A stretch of 64,000 nucleotides of DNA from Pseudomonas viridiflava (GTDB taxonomy: Bacteria > Pseudomonadota > Gammaproteobacteria > Pseudomonadales > Pseudomonadaceae). The stretch covers positions 62,001 through 126,000 of the forward strand of contig NZ_UTBZ01000164.1 in NCBI RefSeq assembly GCF_900580865.1, written 5' to 3'. A model generated the notes under the pieces. It saw only the letters and a list, made by a program, of their open reading frames with translations, did no database searches and was not told the origin of the DNA. How positions within the stretch are numbered: the first letter of the stretch is position 1; every line of letters begins with the position of its first letter. Positions 25,855-36,360 of the stretch are shown here, piece after piece. The translations under genes and the position numbers were made by a program.

Positions 25855-27684
25855 ATGGATGTGCGATTACCAATAACGACCGCTGGATTATGCCTTGCTG
25901 TGTTGCTCAGCGGCTGCTCGCCCGGCGACGAGAAGCACGCCGCCAACCTTGAAGAAAAGACCGCAAAGTTCGAACAGTCGCTGGATGCCATCACCGATTC
26001 GAAACTCAAGGACGCCGTCACCGAACTCGGCGGCTCACTGCTGTTGCTCGAACGCGCGCAGCTCAAACTCGCCGACAATCCACCGCGCACCGAATACGGC
26101 GAAGACGCCCTCGCCGTACTCAAGCACTACCCTGCCCCGCAGACCCTGGTCGACACTTTTATCAATGGCCTGTTCGTGCTGCACAAGGACGCCAGCTCCG
26201 ATTACCTCACCGATCTGCAACCGGTGTTCCCGTTCAACCTGAACATTCCCGGCGGTTTCCTGTTCCCCCATGGCGTGGAGTGGCAGTCGGTGACGTTGAG
26301 CAACAAACGTGTGATCGCCTATCAGCCGGAATGGTCGGAAACCGATCCGGGCATTCAGCTCAGCCCCTCCAGCTCCAACGTCACCAATCCCGATGACCTG
26401 ACCGTGACTTACCCGTTCATCGACGGACTGGATGTGGACAAGAAATCCCTGCCGCAACCGGTCAGCCTGCAAGGCCAGATCGAAGTCATCGCCCCGCGCC
26501 GCCTGTACAGCTTCGACCTGACGCAACAGGACGTCGGCCAGACCCGCAGCAATGACAACCTCAGCGTCAAACTGCTGAAGCTTGAACAGAACTATGCCGA
26601 AGTCGAATTCAGCAACACCTTGCCACTGGCTGCGGAAGTCGCCGATGCTCAACTCAATCCGCTGATCGTCCAGGCCCGCGATAAAACCGGGCAGTATCTG
26701 GTGCGCGCCGGGTCGATCAACGAGAGTCCGGAGCAAGTGGCCTTCTACGAGAAACAACTGACGTACCTGCAACAGCAGAAAACCTGGAGCGATACGCTGG
26801 AAAAACAGCTCACCCAGGAACAGCAGGATTTCGAGCAGAAACACCCGCGTCGCTACAACAAGGTCTATTTCAATGGCCCGATCGAGACGCTGGAAGTCAG
26901 CGTGCTCGACTTCTCCTCGGCGACCGTGACCCGCAAATCGCTGGATCTGCCGATTCGCACGTTTAATCAGCACACCACGGAGAAAACCATCCAGCCACTG
27001 GATCCGTCGGTGACCGTTTACGACGATCTGGCGGCCAACTGGCTCAAAGGCGCGAGCCTGACCGAAGAGCAATTGAAGGCTGGCATCCGCGTCCATCAAT
27101 CCGTGGAAGAACCGAGTGCCGCACGCATCGAGTTTTCCCACCGCCGCACGTTCAACGATGAATTGCTGGGCGACGACTTCAGTCCCGGGGTCAGTCCTGT
27201 CACGTTCTTCACCGAAAAGCGCGGTGGCAAGCTCGATGAACCGATTGAATTGCCACCCGAGGCCTATCAAGTCGACCCGTTGCGCGCGACGATCACCTAC
27301 GACCTGAACCTGTTCCCGGAAACTCCGGCGATTGCCGTTGGCTCAATGCCGCTGTTTCTCGCCACAGTGGCCAAACAGGCGTACGACGCCAAATCCTTGC
27401 CCAAAGGCCTGGAGATCAAGAACAACCAATTGGTGGTGGATCTGAAACTGTTCCCGCCCAACGAGTGGCGTTTTTTCGTCAAAGACGACAGTGGCAAATA
27501 CCTCAAGCAGATACTTTCGGTCAGCCACGATGCGAGCGCAGAAGGCCCGGCGTTATTTGGCGTGCATTACTTTTACGGCCGCCCGAGCCACGTGGAAACC
27601 TATCAGCGAACCGACCTCGCCACCGTGCAGTACGGCTTTGAGGTCAAACTCGACAAGGCGCAGTTGCCTGAGGCTGCTCCCTGA
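25855..27684 (+). CDS. Large lipoprotein of unknown function
   Basis: Protein of 609 residues with a type II signal peptide (MDVRLPITTAGLCLAVLLSG, then Cys), so it is a lipoprotein. The residue after the Cys is Ser, suggesting outer-membrane sorting. The start ATG at 25855 has AGGA nine bases upstream; a GTG two codons earlier is possible. I recognise no domain. The body is acidic, rich in Gln, Asp and Leu, probably alpha-helical near 285-330 (EKQLTYLQQQKTWSDTLEKQ) and beta-rich elsewhere (repeated V-x-Y/F patterns). It stands alone between genes of opposite strand. Likely conserved in the fluorescens group. Confidence 0.8.
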   Translation: MDVRLPITTAGLCLAVLLSGCSPGDEKHAANLEEKTAKFEQSLDAITDSKLKDAVTELGGSLLLLERAQLKLADNPPRTEYGEDALAVLKHYPAPQTLVDTFINGLFVLHKDASSDYLTDLQPVFPFNLNIPGGFLFPHGVEWQSVTLSNKRVIAYQPEWSETDPGIQLSPSSSNVTNPDDLTVTYPFIDGLDVDKKSLPQPVSLQGQIEVIAPRRLYSFDLTQQDVGQTRSNDNLSVKLLKLEQNYAEVEFSNTLPLAAEVADAQLNPLIVQARDKTGQYLVRAGSINESPEQVAFYEKQLTYLQQQKTWSDTLEKQLTQEQQDFEQKHPRRYNKVYFNGPIETLEVSVLDFSSATVTRKSLDLPIRTFNQHTTEKTIQPLDPSVTVYDDLAANWLKGASLTEEQLKAGIRVHQSVEEPSAARIEFSHRRTFNDELLGDDFSPGVSPVTFFTEKRGGKLDEPIELPPEAYQVDPLRATITYDLNLFPETPAIAVGSMPLFLATVAKQAYDAKSLPKGLEIKNNQLVVDLKLFPPNEWRFFVKDDSGKYLKQILSVSHDASAEGPALFGVHYFYGRPSHVETYQRTDLATVQYGFEVKLDKAQLPEAAP

Positions 27685-27690
27685 AGAGCA

Positions 27691-27728
27691 AGATCAAAAG
27701 ATCGCAGCCTACGGCAGCTCCTACAGGG
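27691..27728 (+). repeat. Single unit of a second palindromic repeat family
   Basis: AGATCAAAAGATCGCAGCC followed by the GGCAGCTCCTAC tail is one half of the palindrome seen complete at 43727-43810. Its end overlaps the 3' end of the next gene by eight bases. Confidence 0.7.
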
Positions 27729-28035
27729 CGCGGCCACGACCACCGTTGATCTGCCGCAACTGCGCTTGCAGGTGCAGGCTCCATATCTGCGGATCGTCGG
27801 CCAGTTCATAGCCATGCAAGGTCAGACTTTCGACGATGGTGTCGAGTATCGATTCGGCAGCGACCGGCCCATGAAACGGGCCCTGGGCTTTGATGGCGGA
27901 AGGTTGTTCACCGGCCATGCCGGCGGCGAAGAGTAGCGTCCACATGCCGTTATCGCCGGCCAACGGCTTGATGGCGCATTCGATACGGGTCACCAGACCC
28001 AGGCATTGACGGGTGAGACAGAGGTTGCGCGACAT
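27721..28035 (-). CDS. Conserved Pseudomonas hypothetical protein
   Basis: Protein of 104 residues starting MSRNLCLTRQCLGLVTRIEC. No signal peptide or membrane segment. It reads as a coherent soluble protein (VESLTLHGYELADDPQIWSL), and a homologue sits next to the Lon-like protease gene in P. aeruginosa. The last codons derive from a repeat unit (QLRQINGGRGRAL region), so the C terminus may be lineage-specific. Function unknown. Confidence 0.65.
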   Translation of the reverse strand: MSRNLCLTRQCLGLVTRIECAIKPLAGDNGMWTLLFAAGMAGEQPSAIKAQGPFHGPVAAESILDTIVESLTLHGYELADDPQIWSLHLQAQLRQINGGRGRAL

Positions 28036-28252
28036 GGCGGCGACCCTCGGTGAAGCCGGTATTCAGCCCCCACGGGGGGACTGGCTCGATCCAGTGATAC
28101 TGTCGATATCCTTGAGCTGAGAATAGAAGAAAAGTCCGCCGCGCAAGCTGAATGGAACCAGAAGGCGCCGAATGGTCATTGTGTGAATATTGGCGCCAGA
28201 GTTGTGGCGAATTTTCCGAAAATCACCACAAAGACCAATCTGGAAAAACAAC

Positions 28253-28342
28253 TGTGGGAGCGAGCTTGCTCGCGAATACGGAGTGCCAGGCAACTGATTC
28301 GTCGACTGATACGCCGCTTTCGCGAGCAAGCTCGCTCCCACA
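28253..28342. repeat. REP doublet (inverted pair)
   Basis: AGCTTGCTCGCG subtype, placed 19 bases after the Lon-like protease stop. The rest of the 325-base gap (28036-28252) holds no gene I can support. Confidence 0.88.
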
Positions 28343-28360
28343 GGGTTCGCTTTAAGACTG

Positions 28361-30799
28361 TTAAGCCGGTTTGGCTTCTGCCAAGGCCTCCTGCGCCAGT
28401 TCCTTCTCGGCTTCCTTGAGGTCTTCTTCGCTGATCATCTCGGCGATGTCGCGCAAACGCTCGACCACCCGTGCGTTGATGCTGCCTTCCGGGAATTCGC
28501 CATCGGCATTCGGTTCACCCGCCGGTTCGCCCACCAACAGACTCAACGCCTCGTCGGCCTGACGCACCGCATACACGTGGAATTGCCCGGCACGCACCGC
28601 CGCCAATACCTTCTCATCCAGCATCAGCGTAGCGACGTTGGCCTGCGGAATGATCGCGCCCTGCTCGCCGGTCAAGCCGCGTGCTTCACAGAGACGGAAG
28701 AAGCCTTCGATCTTCTCGTTGACCCCGCCAACGGCTTGCACTTCACCGAACTGGTTGATCGAACCGGTGATCGCGAAGCACTGCTTGAGCGGGGTTTTCG
28801 ACAGCGCCGAAATCAGCGTGCACGCCTCGCCCAGCGACGCACTGTCGCCATCAACGTAACCGTAGGATTGCTCCAAAGCGATGCTCGCGGAAATCGCCAA
28901 GGGGAATTCCTGAGCGTAACGGCTGCCCAGATACCCGGTGAGGATCATCACGCCTTTGGAGTGAATCGGCTGTCCAAGGTTGACCTCACGCTCGATGTCG
29001 ACGATGCCGCTGCCGCCCGGGTAGACCGTGGCGGAAATCCGCGCCGGCACGCCGAACGCCGAGTCGCCGACTTCGAGCACGGTCAGCCCGTTGCACTTGC
29101 CGACTGCCGCACCATCGGTGTCGATGAGGATGATCCCGGCGAGCATGTCGTCGAGAATCCGCGCCGACACACGCCCGGTGCGCGTGGCTTTGGCTTTCAG
29201 CGCTCGTTCGATATGCCCGGCATCGGTCATTTCATCGCCGGCCAGATGACGAATGAAATCCGCCTCGCTGACCAACTGGAACAGATCGCCGATACGCGCC
29301 GACAAACGCCCCTGATGCTCGGCCAACCGTGCGCTGTAAGTGGCCAGACGCGCCACCGCATCAGCGGTCAGAGGCGCCATGCCTTCTTCCGAAGTACGGG
29401 TTTTCAGCAACTGGGCGAATTGCTCCAGGCTCTCGTCGACCATCGGGATGTCTTCGTCGAAATCCACGAGAACGCGGAACATCTCCTGGAAGTCCGGATC
29501 GAGGTCTTGCAGCGTGTAGTACAGCGATCGCGCACCGATGATGATGACTTTGACCTGCAACGGAATGTGCTGCGGGTTGAGGGTCACGGTGGCGAAACGG
29601 CCCATCTCGCCCAGCGGTGATTCCATTTTCAGTTTGCGCGATTGCAGGGCGCGTTTCAGCGCGTCCCACACGAACGGCTCGCTGAGCATTTTTTCCGCTT
29701 CAAGAATCAGGAAACCGCCGTTGGCGCGGTGCAGAGCACCCGGACGCAGTTGCCGATACGTGGTGTACAGCGCGCCCTGATCGGTGGTGTATTCAATACG
29801 GCCGAAGAGGTTTTCGTAAGTCGGGTGCGGTTCGAACACCACCGGCGCACCGCCGCTCACCGGATGGCCGACCACCAGGCTTGGCGCGTATTGCTCTTCC
29901 AGCAGCTTGCGCGCCACGGCGTCGGTCTTGCTGTCATCGACCAATTGCTCGACCACGGTTTTCAGCAGGTAAACCTGCATCGCTTGCAGGTACCCGCACA
30001 CCGCAGCGTTCTCGGCGTACTTCTCCGACAGCGGCGAAAGCAATGGCTGCAAAGCCAGGGTAATGGTTTCTTCGTTGAGCGCACGCAGCTGATTGTTCGA
30101 CTCACGCTTCCACTGCGGCAGGCTGGCGAGTTCTTCGTTCAGGCGCTCTTCGAGACCAGAAATGTCTTCGTGAAAACGCTCGCGATCGGCTTCCGGCAAC
30201 TGGGCAAATTCGGCTTCGTCCAGCGCTTTGCCGTCGAGCATCGGGGTAAAGGCAATATTGCTGCTGTCGCGGTACAGGGCGACGTCTTTTTCCAGGGCCA
30301 GACGCTCGATGATGTCGAGGGCCTTGTCGTAGCGCTGGTTGAAGGCGCGGTCGATGGCGCTTTTCTTTTGCTGGTAGGACGGGTGCTCGAACACCGCTGG
30401 AAACGTCGCCAGCAGGTTGTCGATCAAACCGTTGATGTCACCGATGAATGCGCCGGCCGTGCCCGATGGCAACTCCAGGGCTCGCGGCTCGCGCGGTTCA
30501 TCGAAATTGTTGACATAGACCCAATCCGCCGGGGTCTGCAGGCGCTTGCCTTCGGCCTTCAGGTAGCGTTTGACGAACGAGAAACGGCCAGTGCCGGGCT
30601 CGCCCATGACGAAAACGTTGTAACCGGGGCGTGGCATGGCCACACCGAACTGCAAGGCTTCGACCGCGCGTTCCTGGCCGAGCACACCGCGAAAGGGCTC
30701 CAGATCATTGGTGGTAGTGAAGCTGAACTGTTCAGCGGAAAACGGACGGGTCAGCGCTTCGGGCGCGAGACGCAAGCTGGCAGCAACAGGATCAGGCAT
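28361..30799 (-). CDS. Lon-like ATP-dependent protease (LonB/AAA_32 type)
   Basis: Protein of 812 residues. The N-terminal AAA domain has Walker A VMGEPGTGRF (the Lys of GKS/T replaced by Arg, common in this subfamily) and a long helical insertion; the C-terminal Lon protease domain has the catalytic Ser in GDSASLGEACTLISAL and Lys in GGVNEKIEGF. It differs from classical Lon in lacking the LON N-terminal domain. Cytoplasmic protein-quality-control role inferred. Monocistronic. Confidence 0.88.
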   Translation of the reverse strand: MPDPVAASLRLAPEALTRPFSAEQFSFTTTNDLEPFRGVLGQERAVEALQFGVAMPRPGYNVFVMGEPGTGRFSFVKRYLKAEGKRLQTPADWVYVNNFDEPREPRALELPSGTAGAFIGDINGLIDNLLATFPAVFEHPSYQQKKSAIDRAFNQRYDKALDIIERLALEKDVALYRDSSNIAFTPMLDGKALDEAEFAQLPEADRERFHEDISGLEERLNEELASLPQWKRESNNQLRALNEETITLALQPLLSPLSEKYAENAAVCGYLQAMQVYLLKTVVEQLVDDSKTDAVARKLLEEQYAPSLVVGHPVSGGAPVVFEPHPTYENLFGRIEYTTDQGALYTTYRQLRPGALHRANGGFLILEAEKMLSEPFVWDALKRALQSRKLKMESPLGEMGRFATVTLNPQHIPLQVKVIIIGARSLYYTLQDLDPDFQEMFRVLVDFDEDIPMVDESLEQFAQLLKTRTSEEGMAPLTADAVARLATYSARLAEHQGRLSARIGDLFQLVSEADFIRHLAGDEMTDAGHIERALKAKATRTGRVSARILDDMLAGIILIDTDGAAVGKCNGLTVLEVGDSAFGVPARISATVYPGGSGIVDIEREVNLGQPIHSKGVMILTGYLGSRYAQEFPLAISASIALEQSYGYVDGDSASLGEACTLISALSKTPLKQCFAITGSINQFGEVQAVGGVNEKIEGFFRLCEARGLTGEQGAIIPQANVATLMLDEKVLAAVRAGQFHVYAVRQADEALSLLVGEPAGEPNADGEFPEGSINARVVERLRDIAEMISEEDLKEAEKELAQEALAEAKPA

Positions 30800-31100
30800 C
30801 GGGCTTCCTTAACAATCAGGCGGGGCAGATAGCGGCATTCTGGCGCTGCCCGTGCCCCACTGGCAAGGCGCGCCACACGACAAAGCATAGACAACCGGCC
30901 AAGCCGGCGGCCCGCCCCCTGAAACCGGGGTTTATTCCAAATATTTTGCAAAAAACCACGGAACCCCTGGAACGTGCCTAAACTCCAAACTGCGCGGCTG
31001 GAACTAATACCGGCCCACTGGCTTCGTTTGGGTCTGTCTCGTACAGAGCTTGGGGGGCCAGAACCCTGTCCATTGGTATGCACACAAAGAGAAAAAAGCT
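30800..31100. other. 301-base divergent intergenic region
   Basis: It lies between the Lon-like protease and the DUF3015 gene and must hold both promoters. I see no convincing sigma-70, sigma-54 or AlgU promoter and no repeat; the only notable stretch is an A/T-rich patch near 30935-30960. Confidence 0.5.
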
Positions 31101-31589
31101 ATGAAACGGATTCTTCTCGGTACTCTCTTCACCGCTGTATCCATCAACGCAATGGCGCAAGCTCCAGGCGGCCCGGATTGCGGTTGGGGCAACATGCTGT
31201 TCGAAGGTCAGCGTGGCACCCCTGCTCACTTCCTCGCTTCCACCACCAACGGCACTTCCGGTAACGCCACCTTCGGGATGACGTCCGGCACCAACGGTTG
31301 CTCGACCAACGCATCGCTGACCTACGGCGGCAAATCCTGGTTTGCCATGAATGGCATGATGAACGAGCTGTCCGAAGACATGGCCAAAGGCAACGGCGAA
31401 GCGCTGACGACTTATGCCGTGGTACTGGGCGTGGCGCCGGAAGACCGTGCGCACTTCGCTGCTGTGACTCACGAGCACTTCCAGCAGATCTTCAGCAAGG
31501 CTGACGTGACCGCTGAAGACGTGCATACCAACACCCTGGCCGTACTGAAATCGGATCCTCGTCTGGCCAAGTACGCAACTCAGGCTTAA
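31101..31589 (+). CDS. DUF3015 family secreted protein
   Basis: Protein of 162 residues with a signal peptide (MKRILLGTLFTAVSINAMAQ) and the DUF3015 start of the mature chain, PGGPDCGWGNMLFEGQRG, with TSGTNGCS supplying the second cysteine. It is periplasmic or outer-membrane associated; function unknown. The start at 31101 gives the clean signal peptide. A terminator follows directly, then a DUF4105 gene on the same strand 95 bases on, a pairing I believe is conserved in pseudomonads. Confidence 0.85.
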   Translation: MKRILLGTLFTAVSINAMAQAPGGPDCGWGNMLFEGQRGTPAHFLASTTNGTSGNATFGMTSGTNGCSTNASLTYGGKSWFAMNGMMNELSEDMAKGNGEALTTYAVVLGVAPEDRAHFAAVTHEHFQQIFSKADVTAEDVHTNTLAVLKSDPRLAKYATQA

Positions 31590-31599
31590 GCTCGACCTC

Positions 31600-31630
31600 G
31601 CCCGCTTCCTTCGGGAAGCGGGTTTTATTT
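31600..31630 (+). terminator. Rho-independent terminator of the DUF3015 gene
   Basis: CCCGCTTCC-TTC-GGGAAGCGGG is followed by TTTTATTTTTT, 11 bases after the stop. Confidence 0.85.
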
Positions 31631-31684
31631 TTTCGGCCCGTCCCTCCTTGGGTCTTTATTTCTTTCCTGTTCAAGTTGCCGACT

Positions 31685-33538
31685 ATGCTCAAACGCCTTG
31701 CCTGGCTGGCGCTCTGTGTCTGCGCCCCGCTGTCCGCCGCGCCAACCATCGACCCTCAACGTTTGCAGCAACTGGCCAACGACCGCTTCTGGATTTCCCT
31801 CGGTCACTACGAAACCGCCAAGCTTGGCGGCTGGCGCAGCTATGTCAGTGACAAGAAATTCTTTCTCGCGCCCGATGGCAATGAACATCCCGATCATGAA
31901 CTGTCGGCCACCGTGCAAGCGCTGTACGCCCCGGCCAGTCTCGGCGAGCAACACGCGCAGTGTGTTTATCCGGCGCGCACCCGCTGGCTGAAAGCGCAGC
32001 TCAATCTCAACGATCTGCCGACACCCGAATGCGCCGAGTACAAAAAGTGGTTCAAGGATGTCTCGCCGCACAGTGCGGTGATGATCTTCCCGGCGGCTTA
32101 TTTGAACAGCCCGTCATCGATGTTTGGTCACACCCTGCTGCGCATCGATCAGGCCGATGTGCAGGCCGACAAGACCTCGCTGCTCAGTTACGCGATCAAC
32201 TTCGGCGCCTACATCGAAGGCTCGGACAACAGCATTCTGTATGCCTGGAAAGGCTTGATGGGCGGTTATCCGGGATTGTTCGCCCTGGTGCCGTATCAGG
32301 AAAAACTCTCGGAATACCGCAGCCTGGAAAACCGCGATCTGTGGGAATACCGACTCAATCTGACCCAAGAAGAAACCGCACGCATGGTTGAACATGTGTG
32401 GGAGTTGAAGCAGATCCAGTTCGACTATTTCTTCTTCGATGAAAACTGCTCTTATCGTCTGCTTGAGTTGCTGCAGGTGGCACGGCCGAGCCTGCGCCTG
32501 ACCGAACAGTTCCCGCTGACCGCGATTCCCACCGACACCGTCAAAGCGGTGAAAGAAGCCGGGCTGGTGGAAAGCATCGAATATCGCCCTTCGCGCGAGC
32601 GTGAGTTACTGAGTCGCGCTGAGCCTTTGACGAGTGAAGAACAGGATTGGGTGCTGAAAGTCAGCGCCGATCAACAGGTGTTGCAAGACCCGACCTTCAA
32701 AGCCCTGCCACGCGCCCGTCAGGCGCTGATCATCGACGCGGCGTATCGCCTCGAGCGCTACCGTGCCAACGGTCAGGAGCGTGATCCACAACGGGCGCAG
32801 CGCAGTTTCGAATTGCTGCGGGCGATCAACAAGAACCCGGCACCTGAGTTGGACATTCCGCAGCCAGGCTTGCCGGAAGACGGCCATGAATCGCGTACCT
32901 GGCAGGCCGGTCTCGGCACCCGTGGCGATCGTGCGTTCGGCGAATACGGCTTGCGCATGGCTTATCACGATCTCAACGACAACGCCGAAAGCTTCCCGCT
33001 CGGCGCACAAATCGAGATCCTGCAGATGAAGTTGCGTCAGTACGAAGGCAATCACTGGCAGTTCCAGCAACTGGATCTGGCGACGATTCGTTCGCTGACG
33101 CCACGCAATGAGCTGTTGCAGCCACTGTCGTGGCAGGTCACCGGTGGGCTGGAGCGCGTACCGGGCAAGCATGATGACGAAACGCTGGTCAGCCACGTCA
33201 ATGGCGGTGGTGGCGGAACGTGGGCGCTGGGTGACGATGTGCTGGGTTTTGCCCTCGGCACGGTACGCGTTGAACACAACAATGATTTCGCCGAGTTCGT
33301 GTCCCCGGCGAGTGGTTTCAATACCGGCGTGTTGTGGAAAAACCCGCTGGGCAATCTCAGTCTGGAGGCCAAGGGCGATTACTTCTTCAATGGCGAAGTG
33401 CGCCGCAGCCTGAGTTTGAATCAGCAGTGGGAGTTGTCGCGCAACCTCGGTTTGCGCCTGAGTGCGCAGCGTGAGTTCAGCCACCTTGCGACCCCGGAAA
33501 CCGAGGTCATGCTTGAAGTGAAGTGGTATCACTACTGA
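31685..33538 (+). CDS. DUF4105 (Lnb N-terminal-like) envelope protein with putative C-terminal barrel
   Basis: Protein of 617 residues with a signal peptide (MLKRLAWLALCVCAPLSAA). The DUF4105 region (about 100-260) has SPSSMFGHTLLRI, the GLFALVPYQEKLSEY block and FDENCSYRLLELL. The last 200 residues alternate hydrophobic positions and end in an aromatic (LEVKWYHY), as outer-membrane strands do. The family is uncharacterised; it is linked to Lnb-type surface proteins by domain naming only. No clear ribosome-binding site for ATG 31685, and a TTG at 31676 is an alternative start. Confidence 0.82.
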   Translation: MLKRLAWLALCVCAPLSAAPTIDPQRLQQLANDRFWISLGHYETAKLGGWRSYVSDKKFFLAPDGNEHPDHELSATVQALYAPASLGEQHAQCVYPARTRWLKAQLNLNDLPTPECAEYKKWFKDVSPHSAVMIFPAAYLNSPSSMFGHTLLRIDQADVQADKTSLLSYAINFGAYIEGSDNSILYAWKGLMGGYPGLFALVPYQEKLSEYRSLENRDLWEYRLNLTQEETARMVEHVWELKQIQFDYFFFDENCSYRLLELLQVARPSLRLTEQFPLTAIPTDTVKAVKEAGLVESIEYRPSRERELLSRAEPLTSEEQDWVLKVSADQQVLQDPTFKALPRARQALIIDAAYRLERYRANGQERDPQRAQRSFELLRAINKNPAPELDIPQPGLPEDGHESRTWQAGLGTRGDRAFGEYGLRMAYHDLNDNAESFPLGAQIEILQMKLRQYEGNHWQFQQLDLATIRSLTPRNELLQPLSWQVTGGLERVPGKHDDETLVSHVNGGGGGTWALGDDVLGFALGTVRVEHNNDFAEFVSPASGFNTGVLWKNPLGNLSLEAKGDYFFNGEVRRSLSLNQQWELSRNLGLRLSAQREFSHLATPETEVMLEVKWYHY

Positions 33539-33561
33539 TCCTGAACACAGCACAGAACCAA

Positions 33562-33651
33562 TGTGGGAGCGAGCTTGCTCGCGAAAGCGGTGGGTCAGTC
33601 GATATTAAAATCGCCTGACAAGACGCCTTCGCGAGCAAGCTCGCTCCCACA
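33562..33651. repeat. REP doublet (inverted pair)
   Basis: AGCTTGCTCGCG subtype, 23 bases after the DUF4105 gene and before a small lipoprotein gene on the same strand. Confidence 0.88.
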
Positions 33652-33757
33652 TTGGTCTTGTGGTGTTAATGGATTTTTCACGGGGCTTCGACAGCCGCCT
33701 CATGAATCCCCTTCTAGACTTTCCCCATAAGCTGGACAACCGGCGCGGGAGAGTGCG

Positions 33758-34114
33758 ATGTGGCGGTGTGCGGGTTTGCTGGGTGTTGTGCTGTTGCTGG
33801 GCGGTTGCCAGACCACCCATGAAGATCTGATCGCCAAGGGTTACCCACCGGCCTTCGCCGACGGCTTCGATGACGGTTGCATCAGCGGCCGCCAAGCGGC
33901 CGGTTCGATCAGCGGCGAATTTCGCAAGAACGTGCCGCGCTACCTCAAGGACAAGCAATACGCCGAAGGCTGGACCGACGGCTTCCGCCAGTGTCAGGCA
34001 ATGCTCGAAAACAAGGATCGCGAGCAGTACCGCAACGAACACTGGGACGAACGCGAGCGCGCTTGGCAGCAACAGAAAGATCAGGACGCCGGGCGGGCTT
34101 ATCGCTCGCAATAG
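33758..34114 (+). CDS. Small lipoprotein with an internal G-x-DG repeat
   Basis: Protein of 118 residues with lipobox VVLLLGGC and mature start CQTTHEDLI, so it is probably an outer-membrane lipoprotein. Two similar segments are visible: AFADGFDDGCISGRQ (about 32-46) and YAEGWTDGFRQCQAM (about 68-82), each with a Gly-rich turn and a cysteine. The C-terminal third is highly charged (REQYRNEHWDERERAWQQQK) and helical. Function unknown. The next gene starts 70 bases later. Confidence 0.8.
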   Translation: MWRCAGLLGVVLLLGGCQTTHEDLIAKGYPPAFADGFDDGCISGRQAAGSISGEFRKNVPRYLKDKQYAEGWTDGFRQCQAMLENKDREQYRNEHWDERERAWQQQKDQDAGRAYRSQ

Positions 34115-34184
34115 GTCGCTCCCAGACATCCAGTGAAACCAAATGCCTGCGAGCATGGCCCAAACCTCATATGAGGAGGACACC

Positions 34185-34675
34185 ATGAGTCGCGCATTCG
34201 TCAACGAAGACAACGCCGCCGCGCAAGCCGATCAGCCGGTCGAACGGCAGGTCAGCGAGCAGCCCAATTACGTCACCGCGCAAGGGCTGGCGCAGTTGCA
34301 GGAAAAAGTCGCCGAACTGCAAACCCTGCATGCCGAACAATCGGCCAAAGGCGAGCAGGCCGACAAGCAACGCCTGGCGGATCTGCAACGGGATTTGCGT
34401 TATTTCAATCAGCGCCTGAGCAGCGCGCAAGTCGCCGTAGCAGCAACGTCCAGAGACAAAGTGCAGATCGGTAGTTGGGTGACCTACGCCGATGAGCACG
34501 ACACCGAACGGCGGGTGCAACTGGTCGGCGAAGATCAGGCCGATGCCAGCAAAGGCCTGATCAATTGGGGCTCACCGCTGGGCCGCGCCCTACTCGGTGC
34601 CCGACTCAACGACGAGGTGCTGTGGCAGCGCCCCGCCGGCGATCAAATGATTGAAGTGATCCGCATCGAACCGGC

Positions 34676-34679
<4 letters not shown>
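34185..34679 (+). CDS. GreA/GreB-like transcription factor with an atypical tip
   Basis: Protein of 164 residues. The C-terminal half fits the GreA/GreB FKBP-like domain (VQIGSWVTYADEHDTERRVQ, DASKGLINWGSPLGRALLGA, DEVLWQRPAGDQMIEVIRI). The N-terminal coiled coil is present (LAQLQEKVAELQTLHAEQ) but the tip that in Gre factors carries the acidic DRSENADY-type motif is replaced by a shorter KGEQADKQ. The start at 34185 has GAGGAGG upstream. It probably binds the RNA polymerase secondary channel, but transcript-cleavage activity is doubtful. Its stop overlaps the convergent gdhA end by four bases. Confidence 0.82.
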
Positions 34680-36013
<1,334 letters not shown>

Positions 36014-36213
36014 GGGAAAAGTCTCGGCAAATTTATTGTCGTTGGAGGAGATTGGGCCGGACTGTAACAAACGAAATGCGCACAGGAACAGAGCAAAATG
36101 TCGCAGTTATGAAATTAAATGGTGCACAGGATATAAATCCGGCGATTTTTTGAGCTTGTTTTGCACCTGAATGGGGAGTCTGGATTCAAGAAATGCACCA
36201 TCAGTTATACAGC

Positions 36214-36280
36214 TATCGCGAGCAGGCTCACTCCTACAGGGGAACGCATTTCAAATGTAGGAGTGAGCCTGCTCGCGATC
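36214..36280. repeat. REP doublet (inverted pair, GCTCACTCC subtype)
   Basis: Two units sit close together with a short spacer (about 18 bases). They lie in the 347-base gap between gdhA and ettA, which otherwise holds the gdhA promoter region and the ettA terminator. Confidence 0.82.
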
Positions 36281-36310
36281 GCCACACCTCGGTTCCCCTG
36301 AAAAACCAGG

Positions 36311-36347
36311 CAAAAAAAAACGGAGCCCGAAGGCTCCGCTCTTTTTG
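36311..36347 (-). terminator. Rho-independent terminator of ettA
   Basis: On the minus strand, GCGGAGCC-TTCG-GGCTCCG is followed by nine T residues, close after the ettA stop. Confidence 0.9.
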
Positions 36348-36360
36348 CAACCAACCCGAA

